Of a DNA stretch of 64,000 nucleotides, positions 48,721 to 61,262 are shown in pieces. Each line of letters begins with the position of its first letter. Position 1 is the first letter of the stretch. The stretch lies in assembly GCF_021130785.1 (NCBI RefSeq), contig NW_025777649.1, positions 19,442 to 83,441 of the forward strand. The letters are read 5' to 3'. Under the pieces are notes generated by a model that saw only the letters and a list, made by a program, of their open reading frames with translations, searched no databases and was not told the DNA's origin. The DNA is from Homalodisca vitripennis (lineage: Eukaryota > Arthropoda > Insecta > Hemiptera > Cicadellidae). The position numbers and the translations under genes were made by a program.

Positions 48721-49154
48721 AAGTGCTTTATAGGTTAGAAGAGGTATTCCCATTTTATAAAAATTAATTAGAAATACGTAAAATGTCGTATCGAAAACCG
48801 TACTTAAAAGATAATATTTGATCATGCACAACATAATCAACAATTAATTCTTTAAAATATGATTTAAAGTTGTTTGCAATGTTTTATTTTGAAATATAAC
48901 CACGTCATTTGGAGTTATTTTATAACTGTCCGTATCAAAGTGTATACTTTTGTTTTTATTCTGATTAAATAAGTTATCTTTCCCCATAAAGGCAATGCCC
49001 AGGGGGAGTATTACAAAGTAACCATTCAAAACAAATCATTATTAAAATAAGTCATAATAATTAACTTATGACATGTATGTGGACGGTTAGATAAGTAAAA
49101 ATGTATTTCTTGTTAGTAGTATCCTTGACATACAAAAGGCAAAAAAATATAAAA
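48721..49154. other. Spacer between two long units
   Basis: AT-rich; no gene or repeat recognised. Confidence 0.4.
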
Positions 49155-49378
49155 GAATGTTTAAATTACATATAAAAAGCAGTGTAGGGAAGTTTTTAAA
49201 AGAGAAAATATTCTATGACTTTTATCTTTATGAAGTAGTTACTGAATCGTACACTAGAACTCTCTCCTGTCGAGAGTTTAATCACTCACTCTCTTTTTGG
49301 ACACCATTATGGCATTCATAAATTAAAAACTTACGCATTAAATAGTTTTAAATATTCTTTTCGGGACAGTATTACAAT

Positions 49379-49530
49379 ACCTGCACCTTCTCATCTATTG
49401 GGCACACGCTGATGAAATATTACTAGAATGTGCCTGGTAGACATATTCCACTGTTTTGGTAGTATGTGTTTACCGACTCGGTTATACCACGTAAAGGGTC
49501 AGAGTTTGAGTACCGAATCGGACGCGCTAT
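49379..49530 (+). repeat. tRNA-like (SINE-like) module, copy 4
   Basis: TATTGGGCACACGCTGATGA, ATTACTAGAATGTGCC, GACATATTCCACTGTTTTGG, then the B-box-like GGTCAGAGTTTGAGTACC. Partner of copy 1 in the other arm. Confidence 0.6.
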
Positions 49531-50404
49531 TCACTTACAATAATCTTAATATACACGGGTGCTAGTTGAAAATTAGAAAATTTTAATAATTATATTTTCA
49601 TATTTTAATTAAATTTTGATGTAACTTCAATATTATACCGTATTGTACAACACTCGATTTAAATATTCGAAAGAAAATTACTTATTGGAGGTGATTTCTT
49701 AATACAAACAAAGAAGGTATTTGGTGAAAGACTTTACGTCCTGTGCAGATATGGTCAAAGGCCTCTTTAAGCACGAAATCGAGTATTATAACAGCTCATT
49801 ATTTTAAAGTTCTCTAATATGTTTATAGCGATACTGAGCAAAATGCCTTATTTATGTTTGAATATGAATTTATCTTTTATACATTCAAATAATAAAAACA
49901 TCTCTGCGGTAAACTTGCGCAGTAAAAATAAAATTATAATTTCTTAAAGTTCAGGATACTAATCAATGTCAACTATGCAATAAATATGGAAAGTTAATTA
50001 AGCTAGTGCGACAACCCTATAAGTGTTAGGGTAGTGGTTTGAACATTGCAGGATTGTTATGAAAATAGTTATAGTTTTCATTTTATCAGTCCTATACAGG
50101 TTAATAATACAGGATTTAATAATTTCAAACAAATCACAGTAAAATATTAAAAAATTAAATTAAATTAATTAATCTTTACTTCACACTAATTTTTCAAAAA
50201 ATTGTTTTTTTTTAATAAACTTACTACAATAGTATTTTGCTTGCCCTAAGGAAATATATAAATGCTGTTTAAATATCAGTGTACATTGAAACAGTTTCTA
50301 TTTAGTTATAACCTGTTTACTATTAACAGGGTTTTTACAATGAGGAAGATTATTTTGGTCAATAAATAACTTTCTTATATTTTGTGAGCTAAATAACGGA
50401 CTTG

Positions 50405-50885
50405 AGATTTGTATTTTTAAATCCTTTAAGTACTCTAAGTGTACAGAAACATCAGTTTACAATCATTTCTAACACATCGTCCATGACATATACATATCTG
50501 ATAAAAGTGTAAAGATTACTTTAAGAATAATTGTTGTATATTTAGTAAGCTAAAAAATAACATAAAATTTATGTGTTTAAATCCTTTCAGTACTCTAATT
50601 TTACAGAAATAATCAGTTTACAATGACTATCTACACATGTTCCAAGCTATATAATATCCGTTCATACATATCTGATAAAAAGTTTCAAGATTACTTGAAG
50701 AAGTATTTTCGTAAATTTTTTGAGCTTAAAAAAACTTGAGATTTATGTTTTAATCCTTTTAGTACTCTAAGTGTACAGAAAGAATCAGTTTACAATAATT
50801 ATCTACACATGGTCCAAGCTATATAATATCCGTTCACAAATATCTGATAACTAGTGTAAAGATTACTTGTAGAATTATTTACTTA
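50405..50885 (+). repeat. Three tandem units of about 140-175 bp
   Basis: Three successive copies of a unit beginning near GAGATTTATG, then TTTAAATCCTTT(A/C)AGTACTCTAA, ACAGAAAGAATCAGTTTACA, CCAAGCTATATAATATCCG, CTGATAAAAGTGTAAAGATT. Unit starts are near 50,405, 50,570 and 50,740. The other arm has only one copy (about 3,130-3,310). Confidence 0.88.
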
Positions 50886-52254
50886 AATATGTCTGAGAGA
50901 TATCACTCAGGCATTTAATAACAGTGAAATATAAAAAATAATTTAAAATAAGCGAATAGTAGGTGAATTAGGAATAAAGTTCATATCTTAATAACATTTA
51001 ATTGTTTACACTCAATAAAATAATAACAATACTATACAGATTTGAGTAGAAATATGGTCTGTATTTGTTGATTTATCCAATTATTTTTTGAAACCATCAC
51101 CAGAGCTCTGAATTTAAACTTCAAAGACATTCAGAATTAAATTTATATTCTTTTTTTTGTTTCCTGTGTTTGTACAAAGATATTTTTTCATTTTGTAACA
51201 AATCTTGTAGTAACATTTCGTTTCGGAAACAGTACAGTTTTAATAAAATTATTTATCTTTAAAAAATTCTTTTTTAAATAAATATACAACGTAACTGAGA
51301 GTAACTTTGTTCCTATTAGTTAAGAATAAAACAGATAATAATTATTTTAATTTAAAATATTAATCAAAACTGAACTGCTCTATAAGTTTTTATTATTTAT
51401 GTTAAGAATTACTTAATGTCAGATTACTACGTACAATGCTGCTAAATTACTTAACAAACAGCATGTATTACTAAGTCTCTCATAAAGAGGCTGACGCTAA
51501 ACTTCTCGTCGAAATGTTAAGAGCCTCTTTGGGCGTAACATGTTGCAGGAACAAAATGAAATCGCTACCAATTACTTCATGGAAACATAGAAATATTTTA
51601 ATATCAATTGGGAGATTTATATTTTAAGTTAAGAACTTTATTAACTATACAAGAGGTTGAAATTGTTTTTTTGTTAGGTTTTAAAAGCTTAACCGTGTTA
51701 AGATCAACAATCTTTTTATATGTCACTATCTTTTTTACCATTTACGAAAATTATAAATTTGATTATTTTTGTAAACGTAATATTATTGTACAGAACCTAA
51801 TTGGGATAATTATGTATTCCTAAGAATGTGGAATTAAAAATATTTCAAATTTAAAGATAACTTCACTTAAAAAGAAACTCAACCTGGTTTGTTTACTTTT
51901 GATTGTATAATATTACAACTCGCCCCAGGCCTCATAGAGGGATTTGGTGTTTGGTTAAATTAGGAAATTATGTTTTAAAATTTTGTGTTCAGTTTTATCC
52001 TTTTAGTTAAATTCGGAAATTAAGTCTCCAAATGTCATGTCGTGTCGCGTATTGTAGAATAATTAGAAATAGTAAAAGATGTCATGTCGTAGAGTTTCCC
52101 TGCATGTTGCATCCAAACACTAATAATGTTACAAATTTATCAGAGACGGGGAAAAAACTTATAAGAATCTTTATAGTTAAGTTATATTTATCCGTTTGTG
52201 CCTCTAAAATTTATGTGTTGGGGTAATCATACAACAAAAGTTTAGCGTTATTAG

Positions 52255-52745
52255 TAGTCGTGACGTCAGCAATATAAGGGACAGCTAAAACGTAACTAGC
52301 AGTTTCACTAAAATATTGTATATCCATGGAAACAAAATAGCATTTATAAATTAATGTTTTAAAATAAGTCTAAAGTTTTATGTCGCTGCATTTTTCAAAT
52401 TTCCTTCAACTCACAGCTAGTCGTGGAAGTAGCACCAGGAACACGATGATTAGCCAGAAGCAGGACAAGGTCCAGGACTTACAAGGATGAGTTACTTTAA
52501 TTCAATTTTAATCATAGTTATTACTCACGATTTCTCGTTATAAAAAGCAGTTTACATCCTAGTTTTTAAGATTATTTACAGCACAAAACGCCACAATAGT
52601 TCATATGTAGCGCTAACAGAATTACAAATTAAATATGGTTAATACACTGTATTTTTAAGTTTTGTGTAAAAGCTACTAATTTGTGTTTGGTGCTATGTAT
52701 AATCCTCTTAGTACCCAAAGAGTACAGGGAGAATCAGTTTACAAT
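52255..52745 (+). repeat. Core of the dispersed repeat family (plus), arm copy
   Basis: CGTGACGTCAGCAATATAAG (52,259), TATCCATGGAAACAAAATAG (52,321-52,340), CACAGCTAGTCGTGGAAGTA (52,422), CAGGACAAGGTCCAGGACTT (52,461-52,480), AGCAGTTTACATCCTAG (52,547), TTAGTACCCAAAGAGTACAG (52,699-52,718). Confidence 0.85.
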
Positions 52746-53337
52746 ATTTCGTATTGAATAGACACCAATAGATATTTGAAGTTTTCGCGTAATACAAAAA
52801 AAATATGTATATACTGTTATGAGAGGCATTTTCTAATTTGTGTTTTACAACAATCTTTCTAGCGTTGCTAGTAAGCACAAAATTTGTAATCAGTTCACAT
52901 TACTCGTTGATGTGTATTTAAGATATAAAAATAAGATTATTTTTTGTTTGATTGATATAATTTCAAAAATTAAAAACAATGCCAAACAGTAGTGACCTAA
53001 ATTTGTTCTTGAAGGTTTAACTCATTCCATTAGATACAGAAATCCACGCCAGAGCTCTCTTTCACAATACAAGAGATAATAATGGGCCAATTTAATTTAT
53101 GCAATATTAGGAATGCGTAATTAGATTATAATACTAAATTTAAATATTAAAATTCCTCTTTTTAAATGATAATAATGAAATTTCTGTTTCATGCCGAAAT
53201 AAAATAAGTCGTTTTGGAGAATGACACACAATCCTCTCCCGAACCCCAAAAAGTTCACATGAGCATGTCTCGTATCAAAATAATGCTGATAGTCTTCTTT
53301 AACGTTTGATAAATCGTCCATTTTGAGTTTTTACAGC

Positions 53338-53770
53338 AAGGAAAAACTGTCAACGCAATCATATGCCTGGAGGTGCTTGAGACTGAAACGCAAGATCGAC
53401 CGCGTCCGGCCTGATATTAAAGTCATCTTCAAGCTCCACCACGAAAATGCCCCCAGCCACACGGCATTCGTACGGCATTGCCAACTACCCTACCAAGAAT
53501 AAGACCTCCATGGTGCCCCAATCTACTTACAGCCTGACATAGCTCTGTGTGATTTTGTTTTGTTCCACCGACATGAAGAGAGAGCTGATGGGAAAGCACT
53601 GGGATTCAGTGGGAAACATCCAAGCTGAAGTTATAAGAGTACTGAGAGGCGTTCCAGTGGAGGAGTTCCAGCGTGCTTTCCAAGTGTGGCAGAATTGTTT
53701 AAACAGGTGTATTGGTGCAGGAGGAGACTATTTTATTGAATTATTATCACAATTTTTATCAATCGGATGA
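53338..53770 (+). pseudogene. mariner-family transposase, C-terminal remnant (broken)
   Basis: Plus-strand partner of the fragment at 269-693. It reads RKIDRVRPDIKVIFKLHHEN, APSHTAF, then a small insertion near 53,470 that disrupts the frame, the same missing base before PDIALCDFVLF, an extra base in CACCGACATGAAG near 53,573, and then MKRELMGKHWDSVGNIQAEV through CIGAGGDYF to the stop at 53,768-53,770. The HHDNAP aspartate is again glutamate. The two extra lesions are private to this copy, so each copy has decayed separately since duplication. No inverted terminal repeats of a complete mariner are seen. Confidence 0.87.
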
Positions 53771-53917
53771 TTAAATAATTTATTTTCCAGATAATGGTCA
53801 TTATTTTCATTATGCACCCTATATACTCATATCTCATCAGGTACACAACTAAAAGCACTATGATGTTGACTGACACGATCCAAAAGCACGGTGGAGCTAC
53901 TGAATCTTCAATAACGC

Positions 53918-53985
53918 AGATATGGGGGAAGGGCTGATTCAATACGTATGTTGAGTTTAGCTCGAGTTCACCTTCTTCTTAGTGC
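53918..53985 (-). repeat. Left half of a local palindrome
   Basis: On the minus strand reads AAGGTGAACTCGAGCTAAAC then TCAACATACGTATTGAATCA. The plus-strand counterpart is at 54,220-54,296 (AAGGTAAACTTGAGCTAAAC then TCAACATTCACATAGAATCA). Confidence 0.8.
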
Positions 53986-54219
53986 AGCGTCTAAAATCTG
54001 ATGCTGTTGAGACTTCTTAAATCTCGAGTCATGTTCATCGAAAGCGATCCAAAAATATTTTGTTACCGAAAACGAAAAAAAGTTAAAGGAAACCTCCGCA
54101 TCGGTTTAACACTTAACATTCACAGCCTCACTAAATCATCCTTCTCACCATAGATGTGTACCATTTAGAAGATTTGATTTCACGTAATATTTGCTTGTGT
54201 GGAATATGGTTAATTTCAG

Positions 54220-54296
54220 TTGCTGCACATAATAGAAAGGTAAACTTGAGCTAAACTCAACATTCACATAGAATCAGCTTTTCCAAACATAGCTGT
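54220..54296 (+). repeat. Right half of a local palindrome
   Basis: Inverted relative to 53,918-53,985 with about 235 bp between. It is also a plus-strand version of positions 48-120 in the left arm, so a diverged third copy of this arm end sits back-to-back with the right arm. Confidence 0.75.
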
Positions 54297-54299
54297 TTG

Positions 54300-55100
54300 A
54301 TAGTAGTGCAGGTCAATCATACGGATTTGGCAGAGCGAATATGTATGGCTCTTATTTGCAACCATGATTGGTGAATTATTAAACATGTCAACAAACTGTG
54401 TACTATTATGTGATATTGTAATGCCAAATTTAATAATAGAGTACAAAGAAATATCTTGCTCGATGTAACTTTTAACTTGCAATATATGATTCCATTCCAC
54501 ACCTTTGTGGTAGTAGCCTCGTTTTCTTAGCAGAAATTTTATTTGAGTACTGATATAAAACCTTACATGAGGTTTCTACAAAGACTGTCAAAATTAATGA
54601 ATTATATAATGGTGCTGTCTAACCTTGGAATTAGGCTAAGCGTCATAGAAGCGTACCATTGAACATAGTAAACTCACACGAATTTTCTTTGGTTACCGTG
54701 AGATTAAAAATTACTTTCCTGTATGATTGTATGTTTACCCGTCGACAGGTTATCTCGTAAGTGAAATATGCTATAGAGTTCAAATTTGGCATGCAGACCC
54801 AGCGTACCCTATTGCAAAACACGTAATAAAAGTGAAGAATATTATAAAATATTTGTCTTATTTTTACATTATTTACGTATAAGGTGTGTAACTTCACTCT
54901 GCTCTCCAAAATTTTTAAGCTAGTCAGCTTCAAACAACTGACTGAGAAGTTAGTAATGTAAAGTCTGTGTTACATATTATATCGAATGCATATCTTAGGT
55001 GTTTAAAATTTAATACATGATTCTACATACGTAAACGATGCATCAGCTAGAAATGTTTAAATGTATAAATATAATACTTATTCCTTTGAATAACAAAGCA
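54300..55100. other. No gene seen
   Basis: AT-rich; minus-strand frames at 54.26-54.50 and 54.64-54.93 kb have no recognised domain and no codon signal distinct from background. Confidence 0.4.
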
Positions 55101-55114
55101 TGAAATTAAAGCAC

Positions 55115-55249
<135 letters not shown>

Positions 55250-56160
55250 CAAACATTAAATCACAAGAAGTGCTTGCTCCATTTTGTAAATAAATTTAAG
55301 GTAATATTTAGTTAAAAAAAAACTCCTTTTTGCAAATTTATTAATACGATATCCGCTACGAATATCTTTTTGTAAATTAACACTTGGTCAAGCCCTTTTT
55401 TTGTACTAATTGTCACATGTAAAGCCCTAATTCGGATTAAAGTGAGTTTCAATAGAAAAACATGTTCGAGAAGTACAGTCATTGAAGTGTATAATCAATA
55501 GCTAGTTCTCTTTGTTTTTGCAGGGTTTAGAAGTATTAAGTAATTGATATAAACCTTTAGTTTAAGTTAGACTAGGGCACGTTGGGAACTTTTATTGACC
55601 AAGGTTAGAGTAAAACATAAAAATTAGTATGCAGTTGTATTTTACAAAGAGCAATTTACAGATTTAAAATGTCGTAGGTCATCCTTTATATAAATACAAA
55701 AACTGGACAGTTTTGATAATATCGGTAGGAAATACTTGGCTGAAAATTGGTAATTTCGTCTTTCCATATCATTGGCTGACGCTGATATCACTATCACTTA
55801 CGTGTCTGACAGTTTATAAATAATTGTTGTTAAATGTTTTAATAAAACAGTTATTTTTTATAAACATATCGCTTGAATCTTTTTAGTACTTATTTTTAAT
55901 TATTTTATTATTCCCGCACCAATTCAAGATTTGACTGACTCTCAATTTCATATTCAGAGAATAGATGTCGTTAATGTTACATAACTAAAGGCTGTTTGCT
56001 TATACTCGTAAATGCTTTTGTCCTTGAGCAGAAAATTAGTGCAAACGCATCTTGTGGTTACGTCTACGATTATAAAAGAACTTCACTTGCGCAGGATAAA
56101 ATATAAACATTTTCCTAAAGATAATCCAGGTGATATGTCCCCTACAGATGTACACATCCA
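55250..56160. other. No gene seen
   Basis: AT-rich, no repeat partner recognised. Confidence 0.4.
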
Positions 56161-56164
56161 AATT

Positions 56165-56400
56165 ACTTATATCCATGGAAACAACGGAAGAAAAGTTCCG
56201 GGTATTTCAATATGCTGAATTGCTCAATACTATATTACAAATTCACTCTAATCACAGTACCTCGGAAAACCAGCGAACAAGGAATACGATGTGAGGCTCA
56301 TATAGAAGACCAGGACCAGGAACTACAGTAAGTAATTTTATTGTTTGTATATCATAGTAAGTTAGTTTATCCTAGTTTTCTTGAAATTTTATCACAGCAT
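56165..56400 (+). repeat. Core of the dispersed repeat family (plus)
   Basis: TATCCATGGAAACAACGGAA (56,169-56,188), the GAACAAGGAATACGATGTGA block (56,275-56,294), GAAGACCAGGACCAGGAACT (56,306-56,325) and TTAGTTTATCCTAG (56,362). The 68-codon frame across the first box is not a gene. Confidence 0.8.
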
Positions 56401-56469
56401 AAATCACTGGACCAGTGCATATATTACTGATTAACAATAAATAATAATGTCAAAACATTATAAAATAAT

Positions 56470-56880
56470 AACTTAGTTAATATTAAAGAAGAAATGTATG
56501 TTTTTGATCTTTGCACTACTTTTATACCTTGCACTAGGATTATTACTATGCAAAACAAATCCCACTGTACGTTCTCCGTAAAATTTATGGTATGTTGTTT
56601 TTACATTTGGGTTTTGAGCTGATTCTAATTTCTCATATAGCCTACTATCTAAAGCATGCATGCAGAATCGGCTTAATATTTTAAAAGGTATTCAATAGTC
56701 TTATGAATTTTGAATCTGAAATAGTTTATAGTATCATAGAACATTTCTTTACAAAAACAATTTAATTAGCTATGTTTCATAGATATCTTCCCTATAATCG
56801 TTAATAGCATAAATTTAACATAAAGTTGAAAGGATTTTATAATGGCTAATACTAAAATAGACCAACTAAATTATAGTTAC
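56470..56880 (+). repeat. Tandem duplication, copy A (about 400 bp)
   Basis: Shares with copy B (57,020-57,412) in order: TATGGTATGTTG, GCATGCATGCAGA, TCGGCTTAATATTTT, TAGCTATGT(T/C)TCATAGATAT, CTTCCCT and GGCTAATACTAAAATAGAC (GACTAATACTAAAATAGAC in B). The offset is about 540 bp. Confidence 0.88.
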
Positions 56881-57019
56881 TCCTATCACTATGTCTTAGC
56901 ATCCAAAGTGCGCAGTTTGAATCCTAGTTACATCGACAATTTATGACAGAAAAAGTCAACAGACCAGAGTAAATATTTAATTGATTGTAAATAAATAACA
57001 GCATATAAAAAGTAATAGC

Positions 57020-57412
57020 GTGATTAAAAGCAAACATAAATGTATGATTGTTGATTATTTCATTACTTTTAGATCTTGCAACGGGATGATTACTACACAA
57101 AATAAATGCTATTGGAACATTCTTCGTAAAAGCTATGGTATGTTGGTTAAGTTTGCGCTTTGGGCTGTGTTTTATTCCCCATGTTACTAAAGCGTGCATG
57201 CAGATTCGGCTTAATATTTTCCAAGATATTTAATGACAGCATGAATTTTAATTCTGATTCATACAGCTGATAAAATCATAGGATTAATAAGAAAACAATT
57301 TTCTTAGCTATGTCTCATAGATATCTTCCCTGTATTCGGTAGTAGCATAAATACTAACACAAAGTTGAAAGTAGTTTATAAAGAATGACTAATACTAAAA
57401 TAGACGTGTTAA
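57020..57412 (+). repeat. Tandem duplication, copy B (about 400 bp)
   Basis: Direct copy of 56,470-56,880, diverged by substitutions and small indels. Similar minus-strand frames (62 and 91 codons) in the two copies are both short and differ in length, which does not support a coding role. The 140 bp between the copies is unrelated. Confidence 0.88.
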
Positions 57413-57706
57413 ATTGTGTTTAAAATTATGTAATAATTTATTTACCTGTAAATAGCTTAGCAAAAAAACAATATTTTCATTTATTTTGTTAGGTACACTC
57501 CCATAGTACACGAAACAAAAATCAGGCCATATAAGTGTGACAGTTATAAATGCGTACTGGACATTTTCAAATCCTTAGAACTTTTAGCTTAAACTTAGTG
57601 TCAAATAGTTCCCGTTTCACAACAAGAATTTTACAATATAGCAAAATTAATGCGATGTAGCAAGATTAATGATAGTATATTAATGCAAAAGGTTTACTTT
57701 CACATC

Positions 57707-58250
57707 TAGTGGGCACGATCTGCAGAAATAATTACTAGAATATAACTAGTAGACATCTTATACTGTAGCTGAGTAATTCTGTCTCAACTTATTAACTTAA
57801 GGGCCCGAGTTCGAGTGCTTGTTCGTGCATGCTGTTATCGTATAGTAAGCATAACTTTTACTACTGAAGTATTAATACAAAAAACTTCTTCGTTAGTATT
57901 ACATTTTAAATAACGGCATCAATACAAACCTAGAATTCAGTGCAAAAATTTAATTTTTGTAGAATTTGTTCAATACATTTCTAGTTCAGGAACTATAATG
58001 GTTCGTATACAAAGGTACGAGTATTTTGTTGAATCTTTAGTTACTTCACTAATGGTGTAAGTAATAGATTTAAGACCTGTTACTTTTAAGCTGAAGGCTT
58101 TTAAAACGTTTCAGGGTTACTCACAATTCTTTCACACAAAAACTTAAATAAATATATTGAATATTTATGTTACGATATGTCTGTCATACTAAAGGGAATT
58201 TTATTTCAAACGGTAAGAAAGTGACAACAGTTTTGATCAAGTATAATTAT
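57707..58250 (+). repeat. Repeat-family segment (plus) with tRNA-like module, copy 5
   Basis: The tRNA-like module is 57,707-57,837: ATTACTAGAATATAACTAGT, TAGCTGAGTAATTCTG (A-box-like), CAACTTATTAACTTAAGG and GGCCCGAGTTCGAGTGC (B-box-like). The rest is the inverted partner of 17,220-17,617. Confidence 0.65.
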
Positions 58251-58649
58251 AGAAACTAACAATAAATGTTCTTAAGATCTGGTTTATCCAAGAAAATTTC
58301 GTTTAGTTTCTATGAAGATGTATACTGTTTCATTTACTCTAAATAATGCAAAGGATTCTGGTAATATTATAATTCCATAATTTCCCAAAACCATTAGATA
58401 TCTCTACTGCTGTAATTTTCATTTAAATATTTACCAACATCTGTAAATTTAGATTTTAACGTAAAAATCCTACTTTTTATGTTTTTCACTTAATAAAGCT
58501 ACTCCAAAATCCCTTCATGATCTACATTAGTCCTACTAAATTTATATCAGATGTAAATTTGGATTACATAAGTATTAAATATTACAAGCGACAATAAACT
58601 TTTAATATAATTATACGGATATCAACTTTCTGTTACATTGTAAAAAGTG
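58251..58649. other. No gene seen
   Basis: AT-rich DNA between two repeat-family blocks. Confidence 0.4.
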
Positions 58650-58810
58650 ATTCTGTTCCTCTGCTTTAGATATATTAGTTCATTTAGCTGTCAGATAATG
58701 AATCAATCTCAGAATGACAGTTAAATATTTACAATGCTGCTAAATCACATAATGGACAGCAGACATTACAAAGTCCCTCAATAAAGAGTTAAGCTAAATT
58801 TATGTTATCA
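58650..58810 (+). repeat. Further repeat-family block
   Basis: ACAATGCTGCTAAATCAC, GACAGCAGACATTACAAAGT and CCCTCAATAAAGAGTTAAGC match ACAATGCTGCTAAATTAC, AACAGCATGTATTACTAAGT and CTCTCATAAAGAGGCTGACG at 51,434-51,498 in the same orientation and order. Confidence 0.7.
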
Positions 58811-59876
<1,066 letters not shown>

Positions 59877-59879
59877 TAC

Positions 59880-60945
59880 GAGGTTCAGAATATTAATAAA
59901 TAATAAATAAAAGTATTATTAATTGGTTCAATTATAAATTTTGGGTCCCTAGGAGAAAAGATGTTTTTGAAAAACGAACAATCCCTTGTTTTTCTCATTA
60001 ATAGTAACAAGCCAATGAGCATATTGATAAATTTGATTTAAAACTAGTTAACAAAAATGTTACAACTTGAGACAAAATATATTCAAAAAGATAACTGGTA
60101 CAAAGATAGTATTTTCATGAAATGCATAGATGTAAATATATATATATATATACATTTGTAGTTCAATGACTCCCAACATTCTTACGAAGACTTCAAATAC
60201 ACAAAACTATTAGAGAGCATAATGTTTTTATGTCATCCTATACTAATACTACCATGTATAAATAACTAAATTTCAGGTAATTGGTTCCCAACATTCTTAC
60301 GGAGACATGAGAAACACATAAATCTTTAACGTCATTCTACCGCCCACAGACTCTCCATCAATGTTTCACCTCTAATAAATGACACTGTTGTCTCCCACTT
60401 TGGAATTAATTTCTGTTTATTTTTGGCAAAATTTTAAATTACGTATACCATTTCCTCCTTATCGGCGAATAATATAAAGGTTAACTGTTGTAAAATCTAA
60501 TCAAAATTTTTACTGAGAATCAAAGTAATATTACAATTTAAAGTTATACTTCACAGCCTAACCTATTAAGCAAAAAATGTGACATTACTGGTGTATTCAT
60601 AAAATATAGATTATTAGAATTTGGTATTATAAGTTTAATACTCTGCAACACTGAAACTATGTATTTAGTTTAATTCTTCATCCTTATAATTTGAGGTTTT
60701 GCGTAGGTTTGTGCAGATTAAAACGTGCAATTATTTTAGACCAGTGCCTAAAGAAATCATGAAGAGTTCTCCAGCTGGAACAAAGCCTGGAGAAACGAAA
60801 GAGAAATTTATTGCTGCGACAGGTGGCTAGTTGTGTTGCATTTAACACGTTTGTAATTTTGCGTGAAACTCAGATCGTTGTTATTACCCACTACTTCTAG
60901 TTATAATGAAATAGGATAATATATTTTTTCCCTGCTATAGACGAA
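59880..60945. other. No gene seen; small local duplication
   Basis: TCCCAACATTCTTACG occurs at about 60,173 and again at about 60,287, each followed by similar AGAC..AAACACA sequence and then GTCAT(C/T)CTA, a weak tandem duplication of about 110 bp. A short TA tract lies at 60,138-60,151. Confidence 0.5.
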
Positions 60946-60949
60946 ACAT

Positions 60950-61205
60950 TTTTGTTATTTCTGTCTGTCCGTTCACACGATATCTCAAAAAACGAACTGA
61001 ACTATAGACGTTTAAAGTTTGCATGAAGCTTCATTACTATATAAGACACATCGAGTTCAATCATGGTTCCTGTCGCTTCAAGAGGTTTTAGCTCAGCATT
61101 ATCGAAAAATTTCCATTGATCTTAGCGAACGAGGTTTTAACATGTGACGTATAAAAGTCTAGCTACATCAGCACATTAAATATCATTTAGTCACAGGCGG
61201 AGTTT
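60950..61205 (+). repeat. Old mobile-element tail related to 18.5-18.7 kb
   Basis: GTCTGTCCGTTCACACGATA, AAAACGAACTGAACTATAGA, TTTGCATGAAGCTTCATTAC and TTTAGCTCAGCATTATCG in order; the inverted and more decayed partner is at 18,480-18,705. The family is not identified. Confidence 0.55.
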
Positions 61206-61248
61206 AAAATCAATGACCCACGGATTATTATGATAGTGTCGTACTTCC

Positions 61249-61262
61249 CCCCCCCCCCCCCC
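61249..61262 (+). repeat. Poly-C run
   Basis: Fourteen consecutive cytosines following GTACTT and preceding TTAGTG. This is unusual in such AT-rich DNA and its length is prone to assembly error. Confidence 0.95.

Larger units (their letters stand above)
49155..54037 (+). repeat. Right arm of the giant inverted repeat
   Basis: Reverse complement of 1-4,492. It is about 390 bp longer over the aligned part, almost all explained by two extra tandem units at 50.4-50.75 kb. Modules in order: tRNA-like module (49,379), CGTCCTGTGCAGATATGGTC (49,738), GTGCGACAACCCTATAAG (50,006), three tandem GTACTCTAAGTGTACAG blocks (50,430-50,780), ACCATCACCAGAGCTCTG (51,093), core (52,255-52,745), mariner fragment (53,338-53,770). 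Confidence 0.9.

Noticed and set aside
49406..49440. CTGATGA considered as a hammerhead ribozyme core
   Set aside because: No GAAA at the correct distance and no flanking stems. The motif is a chance match within the tRNA-like module.
52032..52226. 64-codon plus-strand frame in the right arm (MSCRVAYCRII)
   Set aside because: The left-arm counterpart does not preserve the frame, so it is unlikely to be coding.
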